Part shown: piece after piece, positions 16,342 through 25,599 of the stretch
Position numbering within the stretch: position 1 is the first letter of the stretch
Layout: the number at the start of each line of letters is the position of its first letter
Source: Flavobacteriaceae bacterium
Lineage (GTDB): Bacteria; Bacteroidota; Bacteroidia; Flavobacteriales; Flavobacteriaceae
Assembly: GCA_002691645.1 (NCBI GenBank)
Contig: NZIP01000058.1
Span: forward strand, 1 to 37,333
DNA: 37,333 bases
Direction: 5' to 3'
Program-made: the position numbers and the translations under genes
Notes under the pieces: generated by a model
The model's input: the letters and a program-made list of their open reading frames with translations, nothing else
Databases searched by the model: none
Told to the model about the DNA's origin: nothing

Positions 16342-17444
16342 AGAGGAGGGTGAATTAAGTAATCTCTTGCCTCAATCGGCCAGACTTCTTTGATCTCATG
16401 CTCGCTACAAACATATGCCGCATTGTATTTGGCAACAGTTGGACAGATGTGAACGGGAATCGCATAGTACAAATCACCCACTTTACAATCTATGGGAGAT
16501 GCTGTTTTTAGGATGAGGTGTTCTTCACTTTGCCCGATGTGCTGTGCATTTTCAAATCCAATGATTGAAACCCTCGGCATGGGCATTTCAGAGGCAAGTG
16601 CCTTATGGCCTAAGTCAAAACAATAAATGGATGGCGCTGGCTTGCTGATTAAACGCGTCAAAATAAGGGCAGCCTGTTTAAAAGGAGATTCGGCCCATAT
16701 CTTTTGATAGCCCAAATCCCATAATAAGGTGGTTCCAGGACTTAAATAATTATCCTGTCTTAAAGCGTGAGGCAAAAAACTTGGAGAGCCACCGGTAATG
16801 AGTTTGACTGCCTGCTGTTCTTCATTTTCTATTCTAGCAATCAGGGCTTCAACCGATTTAAAGTGGCCTTGACAGTTTGCAATGCGCTGATTTAAATCGT
16901 GGTCACGGATGTGTCCGTCGTAGATGTGAAGCCCGGCAAAAGTCAAGTTAGGTGAAGATTTGATTTTTGAGTATAACTCAAAGGCTTCTTCTGGCACTAT
17001 TCCACTTCTGTTCATGCCATTGTTGATGTCAATCCAAAGTGATAATTTCAGTTGATGTTCATGTGACAATTGTTCAAAAAGAGCAAGACTGTCTGAATTA
17101 TCACAAAGGGTTGAAAACTCGGTAGACGAAAACTTTTTTTGAGCGCTCAAAAGTGTTTTTATTTTTTCTGTACTCGGCTGATGGGCCAAGAGAATCTTAT
17201 CGACACCTTCTCTGGCGAGCAGTAGCATTTCTGAGGTTGTGGCACACTTGAATTTAGTGATGCCCTGCTTTTTTTGGAGGGCGATTATCGCCCCCATTTT
17301 ATGGGTTTTGACATGAGGCCAAAGTCGGTCTGCACTTCCAGCTATGTTGAGCATCTCTTGAATGTTGTGCTCAACACGCTCTGGATAAACCACAAGAGCT
17401 GGGCTAGAGAGCTCTTCACTATGCTTAATTTGGTACCACTCCAT
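16338..17444 (-). CDS. D-threonine aldolase/D-serine dehydratase-like PLP enzyme
   Basis: A 368-residue fold-type III PLP enzyme of the alanine-racemase-like family. I use the ATG at 17444 because it lies directly behind the stop of the RidA gene; the frame also opens at a TTG at 17462. PALVVYPERVEHNI (15-28) begins the TIM barrel and WPHVKTHK (42-49) contains the PLP lysine, K46. The C-terminal metal site reads PVHICPT: a His-x-Cys pair is the zinc ligand set known from eukaryotic D-serine dehydratase, while characterised D-threonine aldolase has His-x-Asp. That favours D-serine dehydration, giving 2-aminoacrylate and then pyruvate and ammonia, but is not proof. RidA, just upstream, would deaminate 2-aminoacrylate. 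Confidence 0.88.
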   Translation of the reverse strand: MEWYQIKHSEELSSPALVVYPERVEHNIQEMLNIAGSADRLWPHVKTHKMGAIIALQKKQGITKFKCATTSEMLLLAREGVDKILLAHQPSTEKIKTLLSAQKKFSSTEFSTLCDNSDSLALFEQLSHEHQLKLSLWIDINNGMNRSGIVPEEAFELYSKIKSSPNLTFAGLHIYDGHIRDHDLNQRIANCQGHFKSVEALIARIENEEQQAVKLITGGSPSFLPHALRQDNYLSPGTTLLWDLGYQKIWAESPFKQAALILTRLISKPAPSIYCFDLGHKALASEMPMPRVSIIGFENAQHIGQSEEHLILKTASPIDCKVGDLYYAIPVHICPTVAKYNAAYVCSEHEIKEVWPIEARDYLIHPPL

Positions 17445-17445
17445 T

Positions 17446-17922
17446 TCAGTGTTCAATTTCAAAAATGGCTTCTACTTCTGCGGTGATATTTTGAGGAAGC
17501 ATCATGCCAACAGCACTGCGAGCACCGATTCCGCTTTCAGTTCCAAAGACTTCTGCGAGCAATTCGCTAAAGCCATTAACGGCATAGGTATGTTCATTGA
17601 AATCTGGGGTTGAATTGATCATTCCCAGCACTTTGACAACCTTTGTTATACGAATACCGGGGTCTAAATAGGTCACCAGAGTAGACAACATGGTAAGGCC
17701 TACTTGACGAGCCGCTTCTTTGGCCCCATCTTTATCTAAATCTGAGCCGGCTTTTCCTTTGATGAGTTCAGAAGAACTGAGAACTGGCCCATGCCCTGAG
17801 ACGTATAAATGGTTGCCTGAAATGGCAAATGGCTTATATACTCCAAGAGGTTTAGGAGCTGGAGGTAAACTGAGACCTAAACTTTTTATTCGACTGCTGA
17901 GTTCAATTGCATTCATGCCCAT
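17446..17922 (-). CDS. RidA-family protein, cytosolic
   Basis: A 158-residue RidA/YjgF/UK114 protein without a signal peptide. Features are HLYVSGHGP (residues 38-46), KVVKVLGMINSTPDF and GARSAVGM, whose Arg corresponds to the substrate-binding Arg of imine deaminases. It belongs to the longer RidA subgroup of about 150-160 residues. It is the first gene of a minus-strand operon (RidA, PLP enzyme, M19 dipeptidase), with the PLP gene starting one base after its stop. The expected role is hydrolysis of the reactive enamine or imine released by the PLP enzyme. An ATG two codons later (17916) is an alternative start. Confidence 0.9.
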   Translation of the reverse strand: MGMNAIELSSRIKSLGLSLPPAPKPLGVYKPFAISGNHLYVSGHGPVLSSSELIKGKAGSDLDKDGAKEAARQVGLTMLSTLVTYLDPGIRITKVVKVLGMINSTPDFNEHTYAVNGFSELLAEVFGTESGIGARSAVGMMLPQNITAEVEAIFEIEH

Positions 17923-17997
17923 AAGAAAAGAGGTAAGGAGTTTAAAATGAATTCTTTAAATTAATGTTTCAAAACAGAATAACTAACAGTCAATATA

Positions 17998-19497
17998 ATG
18001 AGAATCTTTTTATTTTTTTCGCTTTTACTGCTTTTCACCTTTGGATGTCAACCTACTTCAAAAGAGACTTCTCCAAACATTCTGGTGATTTATATGGATG
18101 ATTTAGGATTTGGAGACGTGGGCTTTAACGGAGGAAAGGCGATCAGCACACCAAATATGGACCGCTTGGCCAATGAGGGCTTGAACTTTGTCAATGCGTA
18201 TTCGAGTTCGGCAACCTGTACGCCAAGTCGATATGCCTTACTCACAGGAGTTTATCCTTGGAGAGAAAAGCGTGCGCGAATTTTGCCGGGCACTGCTACC
18301 CTCATAATTGATACAGCTCAGGCCACCCTGCCAAGAATGCTGCAATCTAAAGGTTATTATACGGCTATAATTGGGAAATGGCATTTAGGTTTAGGTGATG
18401 GAGATGTGAATTGGAACGAGACCATATCGCCAGGGCCAAATGAGTTGGGGTTTGACTATTCTTATATTTTAGCTGCTACGCAGGATAGAGTTCCAACCGT
18501 CTATATCGAAGACGGCAATGTGGTTGGCCTCGAAGAAGACGACCCCATAGAAGTGGATTATAAAACGAATTTTGAAGGGGTGCCAACGGCTTTGACACAT
18601 CCCGAACTTTTAGAAGTCATGTGGGATCACGGGCACAACAACAGCATTGTCAATGGTATTCCTCGAATTGGGTTTATGAAAGGCGGAAAAAACGCTTTAT
18701 GGAGCGATATCGATATGGCCGATGCATTTTTAGATCAGGCCAAAAGCTTTATCACAGCCCATTCAAAGGAGCCCTTTTTCTTGTTCTATCCTATGCAACA
18801 ACCACATGTTCCAAGAACGCCTCACCCTAGATTTGTTGGAGCTACAGACCTTGGTCCGAGAGGTGACGTCATTGCTGAAGCCGATTGGGTTATTGGAGAA
18901 TTACTAGCACAATTAGAAACCGAAGGCATTTTAGAAAACACTCTTGTTATTTTCACAAGCGACAATGGGCCGGTTTTAAATGACGGATATGTAGATCAAG
19001 CTGTCGAACGCAATGGCGATCACACACCATGGGGGCCGCTAAGAGGAGGTAAATACAGTCTTTTTGACGCGGGTACTCATGTACCATTTGTAGCTTACTG
19101 GAAAGGAAAGATCCAAACCGGAACTTCAGGCTCACTTATTAGTCAACTCGATTTGTTTTCTTCTTTGGCCGCGATAGTCAATAGCGAAGAACGCACTGCT
19201 GACAGTCATGATTTGCATCAAACCCTATTGGGTCGATCACAGGCGGGGCGTAGGGATTTAATTATCGAGGCTAGCGGTCGAACGGCACTGAGAACCGAAG
19301 ACTGGGTGTACATTCCTCCCTATACGGGTCGTCGTGCAGTGAGTCGTTTTACCAACATTGAACTCGGCAACAGTGAGACTCCTTTGTTGTACCATTTAAA
19401 AACAGATATAGGGCAACTGCAAAACTTAGCAACAGATAGCCTAAGTCAGCTGAAGTCAATGCAAAAGCAATACAAGACTATTTTAGGTGTCGAATAA
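17998..19497 (+). CDS. Cys-type sulfatase lipoprotein (S1 family)
   Basis: A 499-residue sulfatase that hydrolyses sulfate esters, probably on carbohydrates. It has a lipoprotein signal (C17 after LLLFTFG), then NILVIYMDDLGFGDVG with the calcium ligands D34 and D35, and CTPSR with C74, the residue converted to formylglycine. KWHLG and TSDNGP further on complete the S1 active site. No formylglycine-generating enzyme or anSME gene lies in the window, so maturation depends on a distant gene. The fucosidase and rhamnosidase nearby suggest a sulfated glycan, but regiospecificity cannot be read off. Confidence 0.94.
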   Translation: MRIFLFFSLLLLFTFGCQPTSKETSPNILVIYMDDLGFGDVGFNGGKAISTPNMDRLANEGLNFVNAYSSSATCTPSRYALLTGVYPWREKRARILPGTATLIIDTAQATLPRMLQSKGYYTAIIGKWHLGLGDGDVNWNETISPGPNELGFDYSYILAATQDRVPTVYIEDGNVVGLEEDDPIEVDYKTNFEGVPTALTHPELLEVMWDHGHNNSIVNGIPRIGFMKGGKNALWSDIDMADAFLDQAKSFITAHSKEPFFLFYPMQQPHVPRTPHPRFVGATDLGPRGDVIAEADWVIGELLAQLETEGILENTLVIFTSDNGPVLNDGYVDQAVERNGDHTPWGPLRGGKYSLFDAGTHVPFVAYWKGKIQTGTSGSLISQLDLFSSLAAIVNSEERTADSHDLHQTLLGRSQAGRRDLIIEASGRTALRTEDWVYIPPYTGRRAVSRFTNIELGNSETPLLYHLKTDIGQLQNLATDSLSQLKSMQKQYKTILGVE

Positions 19498-19550
19498 ATT
19501 TTTGGCAAAAAAAATCTATCTTCACCACTACGACTAATTATTTGCGAAAC

Positions 19551-21758
19551 ATGAGACTAAGACTATTCGGGTTTGTGCTCTTATTGACAGGCCTACAATA
19601 CATTAATGCGCAACAAAATAATTTTAAAGAGCGACCGTCTTTTGCTCCGGCAGCCTTAAAAACTTTAGAACCTGTTATAGACGGAAATGTTATAGACGAT
19701 CCCGTTTGGCAAGATATTGACCCCATTACTAATCTAACTCAAGTCACACCTAACTTTGGAGCAGCTGTAAGTGAAAAAACAGAAATCAGGGTTGCCTATA
19801 CAAATAACTCTTTTTTGGTCGCTGTAGTTTGTTACGACAATACCCCAGAGCGTATCGTAGTCTCTGATTCGCGAAGAGACGCTAAGCTCAACGACGAGGA
19901 TAGTTTTCAGTTTATTATAGACACTTATAATGACCAACAAAATGGGTTTTTGTTCGGAACTAACCCAGATGCTAAACAGTACGATGCACAGATTGATAAC
20001 GAAGGTGATGGAAACTTTTCACGAGCTGGACGTCAGCAGGGAGGAGTTATTGGAGGAACCAACCTCAACTGGGATGCTTCATGGAATGTGGTCACTCAAA
20101 AAGGAGAATTCGGATGGAGTGCTGAGTTTGAAATACCGATGAAATCTATACGATTCCTATCGGGTCAAAACAAAACTTGGGGAATTAATTTTCAAAGAAA
20201 TATCGCTAAAAACACTGAAATTGCTTTTTGGGCGACACTGCCTCTTGGGTTTGAAATCAAGCGCGTTTCTATGGCGGGAAAAATGAATGGTATGCAGCTT
20301 AGAAACCCAAAAAACTTAAAGCTCTTCCCCTATGTTATCGGTCAAGAAATCAGAGATAATGCTGGAGTTTATAACAGCTCTCAAACCAATGGAGACGCTG
20401 GAATTGATCTTAAATACAGTTTAACTCCAGGGTTGACTTTAGACCTCACCTACAATACAGACTTTGCTCAGGTTGAGGTCGATGAACAGCAGATCAATTT
20501 AGATCGCTTTAATCTGTTTTTTCCAGAAAAACGCGCTTTTTTCTTAGAAAATGCAGGACAATTTTCAGTAGGAAGCCCAGGTGAGGTAGACTTGTTTTTC
20601 AGCAGAAGAATTGGAATCGGCGAAAACGGCTCAGTAGTACCAATTATTGGAGGGGGTCGTATTTCTGGTAAGGTAGGACAAACCAATGTTGGACTTTTGG
20701 GCATGCAAACTGAGGCCGTAGGAGAAGACGGGTTTAGAACTAATTTTTCAGTTGCTCGAGTCAATCATGATTTTTCGAAAAGCCGTTCGTCTTTAGGCGC
20801 TATAGTAGTTGGTAAAAACGACGTAGGTGCCGGTTCAGAAAATTTTAACAACGTCATTGCGATAGACGGAAAATTAGGGCTGGGTAAAAAAGCAGATATA
20901 ACAGGTTTTATTGCAAAGAGTAATGGGCTTCAAGATCGTGAACGTGAGCATGCCTATCAATTCAAAGGAAATTACAACTGGGATGGTTGGCGAGTAACCC
21001 TGGGCTATACCGAACTCGGAGAAGGCTTTAATCCTGAAGTAGGATTTTTATTGCGCTCCTCTTTTAAAAAGCCCGAGTTCTTGATTTTTAAACAGTGGAG
21101 AACCAAAAACCTGGGGCCTATATTCGAAGTTCGACCACATGTTTATGGGTTTAGCTATTACGACTTTGACAATCGTTTAATCAGTAGTTTTTTACATGTA
21201 GATAATCACTGGGTTTGGCCAAACGGCTTTGAAATTCACACTGGAATTAATTTTAGAACAGAGGGTGTTTTTGAGCCTTTTTCACTTACTGGAGTTGAGG
21301 TTCCCGTTGGAGAATACAATCATCAAGAACTACAGTTTGTTTTGATAACGAATCCGAACAAGGCCATTAACTTTTACAATAGAACTTTTATTGGAGGATA
21401 TTACGGCGGAAATCGAATACAATTGTCAAACACCATGAATATTCGTTCTGGCAATAAGCTCTCGGCCAACATCAACCTGACTTACTCTGATTTAAGATTG
21501 CTTAATGGAGATGTGAACGCTTTAATTACAGGAGCTCGATTGAGCTATTCGTTTACTCCTAAGATGTTTGTTCAAAGTCTGGTACAGTATAATAATATCA
21601 CAAATGTCACCTCTTTAAATGCCAGATTTGGATTGCTTCAAAAAGCAAATGCAGGTTTATATGTGGTACTGAATATTGTGAAAGACAAAGATTGGATCGA
21701 TCAAATAAACAATCAAACACTGTCTATTAAATACAGTAGACAGATAGACGTATTATAA
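19551..21758 (+). CDS. DUF5916 outer-membrane protein with CBM9-like domain
   Basis: A 735-residue protein. The ATG at 19551 gives the signal peptide MRLRLFGFVLLLTGLQYINA; an in-frame TTG at 19542 is less likely. Residues about 33-235 resemble a family-9 carbohydrate-binding-like domain (D-G-x-x-D-D-P-V-W-x-D, A-Y-T-N-N-S-F-L-V-A-V-V), and the rest is DUF5916, with the diagnostic PEKRAFFLENAGQFSVG and LFFSRRIG. The alternation of aromatic beta strands to the C-terminus suggests an outer-membrane barrel. Such proteins are widespread in Bacteroidota, often near peptidases. The function is unproven; surface binding or transport of carbohydrate or peptide is a guess. Its neighbours are a sulfatase and an S9 peptidase. 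Confidence 0.87.
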   Translation: MRLRLFGFVLLLTGLQYINAQQNNFKERPSFAPAALKTLEPVIDGNVIDDPVWQDIDPITNLTQVTPNFGAAVSEKTEIRVAYTNNSFLVAVVCYDNTPERIVVSDSRRDAKLNDEDSFQFIIDTYNDQQNGFLFGTNPDAKQYDAQIDNEGDGNFSRAGRQQGGVIGGTNLNWDASWNVVTQKGEFGWSAEFEIPMKSIRFLSGQNKTWGINFQRNIAKNTEIAFWATLPLGFEIKRVSMAGKMNGMQLRNPKNLKLFPYVIGQEIRDNAGVYNSSQTNGDAGIDLKYSLTPGLTLDLTYNTDFAQVEVDEQQINLDRFNLFFPEKRAFFLENAGQFSVGSPGEVDLFFSRRIGIGENGSVVPIIGGGRISGKVGQTNVGLLGMQTEAVGEDGFRTNFSVARVNHDFSKSRSSLGAIVVGKNDVGAGSENFNNVIAIDGKLGLGKKADITGFIAKSNGLQDREREHAYQFKGNYNWDGWRVTLGYTELGEGFNPEVGFLLRSSFKKPEFLIFKQWRTKNLGPIFEVRPHVYGFSYYDFDNRLISSFLHVDNHWVWPNGFEIHTGINFRTEGVFEPFSLTGVEVPVGEYNHQELQFVLITNPNKAINFYNRTFIGGYYGGNRIQLSNTMNIRSGNKLSANINLTYSDLRLLNGDVNALITGARLSYSFTPKMFVQSLVQYNNITNVTSLNARFGLLQKANAGLYVVLNIVKDKDWIDQINNQTLSIKYSRQIDVL

Positions 21759-21774
21759 TGCTTTATCGCCAGTA

Positions 21775-21800
21775 TTGGATTTAAGAATTTTGTAATTTCA
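21775..21800 (+). promoter_or_regulatory. Candidate promoter of the S9 peptidase-GntP operon
   Basis: TTG at 21775-21777 and TAATTTCA at 21793-21800 are 15 bases apart, slightly short of the usual Bacteroidota spacing. The ATG is 22 bases beyond the -7 box. Weak by itself. Confidence 0.28.
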
Positions 21801-21822
21801 TAACAACTCAACTTAACCTGTC

Positions 21823-24273
21823 ATGAGAAAAAAACTTACCCTGCTTTTTGTAACTCTTGTTTGCACTGGGCTATTTGCGCAACAAGATTTGGGCTATCAA
21901 ACTCCTAAAAAAGCCCTGAACGATTTAATTGACGTCGATTTGGCGCCTACTGTTCTTAGAGATTCTAAAGACGAACACATGGTCTTTGCCTATAGGCCAA
22001 CCTATAAAAGTATAGAAGAGCTATCGCAGCCTGAACTTAGAATTGCGGGACTGAGATTAGATCCTAATACCCATATTGGAAGTCGAACAACCTATTACAC
22101 CAAGGTTGAAGTTGTCGATTTAAAACAAAAAAAGCGAAGACTTCAAGTCGAAGGTCTTCCACAAAATCCGCGTCTCGCTAATTTTTCATGGTCGCCAGAC
22201 GAGTCTCATGTGGCCATGACACACACCACTTCTACTGGAGTAGAACTTTGGGTATTAAATGTAGCTCATCAAAAGGCCAAACGCATATACGAGGCTAAAC
22301 TCAACGCGAGTTTGGGCTCCCAATTTGTCTGGTTAAAGAACAGTAAAGAACTATTGATTAAGGTCGTTCCAGAAGATAAAGAAGCCCTAATCGACACTTC
22401 GAAAAAAACACCAACTGGACCAAAGGTTACCGAAAACAACGGAGAAAAAGCGCAAAACAGAACTTATCAAGACCTCATTAAGAACCCGAGCGATGCGTAC
22501 AATTTTAAACAATTGACAAGAGCTAATATTTTTAAAATCTCTTTAATAGGAGAGACATCTTCTTTTTTGGATACACGAATGTACAGGGCTATTCGAATCT
22601 CACCTGATGGCAAATATGTGATGATTAGCTTTTTAAAAGAACCTTTTTCGTATTTGGTTACATACAGTCGTTTTCCATTGGAAACTCATGTTTACGACAT
22701 GAACGCCAATCTCATCAAGCTTGTTGATGATAGTCCTTTAGAAGAAGTTCGACCTAAAGGTTTTATGGCTACAAAAAAGGGCAAACGATCTCTAGCCTGG
22801 AGAGCAGACAAAGCATCTACCTTATATTTCACTCAGGCCATAGACGGAGGAGACCCCCAAAACAAGGTAGCGTATAGAGATGCGCTTTACCAGTGGAAGG
22901 CTCCTTTTAATGAAGCTCCAGAGATGACGGTCATGGTTAAAAACAGAATCTCCAATGTGATTTGGGGAAATGATAGAACGGCTGTAATTAGAGATCGTTG
23001 GTGGAACACACGTAATACTAAAACCTATGTATTTGACCCTTCGAAATCTGAACAAATTCCTCAACTGATTTTCGATCGCAACTATCAGGACGTTTACAGT
23101 GACCCTGGTCGATTTGTGACGCAAAAATCAAAATACAATACTTACGTTTTAAGCCTTGAGGGCAATAGTGCTTTTTTAATTGGAAGTGGATTTTCTGACA
23201 AAGGCCAATTTCCTTTTGTCGACCGTTTAAACTTGAGCAATGCAAATGCGAGTCGTGTTTATGAGTCTAGCTACACCGATAAATACGAGGGCATTTTGGA
23301 TTATGAGAGCGATAAAAATCGCCTGTATGTTCGAATAGAATCACCAAAGGAGTTTCCGAATTATTACTATCGCAATTTAGATCAGCAAAGTGAACTCGAT
23401 CAATTGACCTCATTTGAAAATCCATTTAAAGCTTTAGCCGACGTTGAGAAAGAACTTGTGAGTTATCAGAGAAAAGACGGTTTAGAATTAAGCGGAGTAC
23501 TCTATACTCCTGCGGGCTATGACAAGACAAACCCCGATCCGCTGCCCATGATTTTATGGGCTTATCCAAGAGAGTATAAAGACAAGAGTAGCGCAGCTCA
23601 AAAGACCAATAATCCAAACCGATTTATTTATCCTTCTTGGGGCTCTCCAATTTATTGGGTTACTCAGGGGTATGTGGTTTTAGATCGAGCAGCTTTTCCT
23701 ATTATCGGAGAAGGGGATACCGAACCTAACGATTCGTTTAGGCCCCAGCTTGTAGCCAATGCTGAGGCGGCCATTGATGCTGTTGTCGGATTGGGTTATG
23801 CTGATCGAGATAGAGTAGCTGTTGGGGGCCATAGTTATGGCGCCTTTATGGTGGCTAACTTGTTGAGCCACTCAAATCTTTTTGCAGCTGGAATTGCAAG
23901 ATCGGGAGCCTACAATAGAACACTGACTCCTTTTGGCTTTCAAAGTGAGCCTCGATCTTATTGGGAAGCACCTGAAGTGTACTATACCATGTCGCCTTTT
24001 ATGCATGCCGATAAGATGAAAACGCCACTGCTATTGGTGCACGGAGAAGAAGATAATAATTCAGGAACCTACCCCATGCAGAGTGAGCGTTATTACAATG
24101 CACTTAAGGGATTAGGCGCCACCACTAGACTTGTGATGTTTCCAAAGGAGAGTCACGGTTATAGAGCCAAAGAAACCATCCTACATTTAATCTGGGAACA
24201 GGACCGCTGGTTAGAGAAACACGTCAAGTCGAAAAAGACCGATTTGTCCAAAGAAAAAACACCTAAAGGATAG
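21823..24273 (+). CDS. Secreted S9-family serine peptidase (glutamyl-endopeptidase-like)
   Basis: An 816-residue exported peptidase (signal peptide 1-20, cleavage LFA-Q). A long N-terminal propeller region (about 40-530) is followed by the alpha/beta-hydrolase domain (about 550-800). Triad: S671 in GGHSYGAF, D744 in HGEEDNNSGT and H778 in KESHGY. The HGEEDNNSGTYPMQSER stretch resembles the S9 subgroup that includes the plant chloroplast glutamyl endopeptidase. It shares little with the S9 enzyme at 3382 outside the triad, so a different specificity is likely. The GntP permease gene starts 9 bases later, so peptide breakdown and uptake may be coordinated. Confidence 0.93.
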   Translation: MRKKLTLLFVTLVCTGLFAQQDLGYQTPKKALNDLIDVDLAPTVLRDSKDEHMVFAYRPTYKSIEELSQPELRIAGLRLDPNTHIGSRTTYYTKVEVVDLKQKKRRLQVEGLPQNPRLANFSWSPDESHVAMTHTTSTGVELWVLNVAHQKAKRIYEAKLNASLGSQFVWLKNSKELLIKVVPEDKEALIDTSKKTPTGPKVTENNGEKAQNRTYQDLIKNPSDAYNFKQLTRANIFKISLIGETSSFLDTRMYRAIRISPDGKYVMISFLKEPFSYLVTYSRFPLETHVYDMNANLIKLVDDSPLEEVRPKGFMATKKGKRSLAWRADKASTLYFTQAIDGGDPQNKVAYRDALYQWKAPFNEAPEMTVMVKNRISNVIWGNDRTAVIRDRWWNTRNTKTYVFDPSKSEQIPQLIFDRNYQDVYSDPGRFVTQKSKYNTYVLSLEGNSAFLIGSGFSDKGQFPFVDRLNLSNANASRVYESSYTDKYEGILDYESDKNRLYVRIESPKEFPNYYYRNLDQQSELDQLTSFENPFKALADVEKELVSYQRKDGLELSGVLYTPAGYDKTNPDPLPMILWAYPREYKDKSSAAQKTNNPNRFIYPSWGSPIYWVTQGYVVLDRAAFPIIGEGDTEPNDSFRPQLVANAEAAIDAVVGLGYADRDRVAVGGHSYGAFMVANLLSHSNLFAAGIARSGAYNRTLTPFGFQSEPRSYWEAPEVYYTMSPFMHADKMKTPLLLVHGEEDNNSGTYPMQSERYYNALKGLGATTRLVMFPKESHGYRAKETILHLIWEQDRWLEKHVKSKKTDLSKEKTPKG

Positions 24274-24282
24274 GGCTTAAAG

Positions 24283-25599
24283 ATGTCGTTAGTTGTAGTT
24301 GGAATTGGTATTCTTGCGTTGTTTCTGCTTGTAGCAGTTATAAGATTAAACACCTTTATCTCTTTTATTCTGGTCGCCTTAGGGATTGGAATCTTTCAAG
24401 GAATGCCCTTAGATCAGTTGGTTGGATCTCTAGAAAAAGGAATCGGAAATATTCTTGGTTTCTTGGTTATGATTTTAGGCTTTGGTGCAATGCTCGGCAA
24501 ACTTGTCGCAGAAAGTGGAGCGGCCCAGCGAATTACCGAAGGTCTGGTCGCTTATTTTGGTGTAAAAAATACGAAAATAGCGGTCATGCTTACAGGCTTT
24601 TTAGTGGGTATTACACTCTTTTATTCTGTAGGCTTTGTCATTTTAGTGCCCTTGGTATTCACAGTTGCAGCTTCAACAGGACTGCCTTTGATTCAGGTTG
24701 CCCTACCCATGCTTGCCTCTCTATCGGTTACCCACGGATTTTTACCGCCACACCCTGCGCCATCAGCCTTATCTGTGATGTTTGAAGCAGATTTGGGTAA
24801 AACTTTGTTGTATGGATTTATTGTTTCTATTCCGGCAATACTGATTTCAGGACCAGTATTGGTCCGTTTTTTACCAATGGTTCAGGCCAGACCAATTAAA
24901 GAATTTCAAGCGAGTCGCGTCTTTACCAAAGAAGAAATGCCAAGCTTAGGTATAAGTTTGTTCACCACCTTACTGCCAGTGCTCATTATTGGAATAGCCA
25001 CTGTACTTATAGAGTTAAATACCTTGTCAGCCCAAACCACAACTGTTGTTGAATTTATAGGTAACCCTGTTATCGCCTTATTAATTACAGTATTATTCGC
25101 CGCTTACGTCTTGGGAATTCGCAGAGGTAAAAGCGTCAAAGAGGTAATGGATATTTATGCCAATTCAATTAAGGGAATTACAATGGTGTTGCTCATTATA
25201 GCTGGCTCAGGAGCTTTAAAACAAATCTTAGTCGACAGTGGAGTCAGTCAAGAAATTGGTGTGATGTTAGAGGGCATCAGTATATCTCCACTTATTATTG
25301 CCTGGTTTATCGCTACTGTTATTCGATTTACAGTGGGTTCTGCTACTGTGGCAGGGCTTACGGCAGCGGGTATTGTGCTCCCACTGGTCAGTGCTACTGA
25401 TGTGAGCCCAGAACTTATGGTCTTGGCAATTGGTTCTGGTAGTTTGATGCTGTCTCATTTGAACGATTCAGGCTTTTGGTTGTTCAAGGAGTATTTTAAT
25501 CTTACAATAAAAGAAACGCTATCCACCTGGACGGTGATGGAAACCAGCATTGGAATTTCTGGTTTATTGGGTGTCTTAGCGCTTAACCAATTGATTTGA
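24283..25599 (+). CDS. GntP-family permease (gluconate/D-serine/hydroxyacid type)
   Basis: A 438-residue polytopic protein with about 12 hydrophobic segments. The family stretch G-F-G-A-M-L-G-K-L-V-x-E-S-G-A-A-Q-R-I-T (about 65-85), followed by THGFLPPHPAP (150-160) and LSHLNDSGFWLFKEYF, identifies the gluconate:H+ symporter (GntP) family. Members import gluconate and related acids, and E. coli DsdX, a member, imports D-serine. Here it is co-transcribed with a secreted peptidase, and no gluconate kinase lies nearby, so an amino-acid-like substrate is as likely as a sugar acid. It converges with the GNAT gene, overlapping its last 17 bases. Confidence 0.93.
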   Translation: MSLVVVGIGILALFLLVAVIRLNTFISFILVALGIGIFQGMPLDQLVGSLEKGIGNILGFLVMILGFGAMLGKLVAESGAAQRITEGLVAYFGVKNTKIAVMLTGFLVGITLFYSVGFVILVPLVFTVAASTGLPLIQVALPMLASLSVTHGFLPPHPAPSALSVMFEADLGKTLLYGFIVSIPAILISGPVLVRFLPMVQARPIKEFQASRVFTKEEMPSLGISLFTTLLPVLIIGIATVLIELNTLSAQTTTVVEFIGNPVIALLITVLFAAYVLGIRRGKSVKEVMDIYANSIKGITMVLLIIAGSGALKQILVDSGVSQEIGVMLEGISISPLIIAWFIATVIRFTVGSATVAGLTAAGIVLPLVSATDVSPELMVLAIGSGSLMLSHLNDSGFWLFKEYFNLTIKETLSTWTVMETSIGISGLLGVLALNQLI

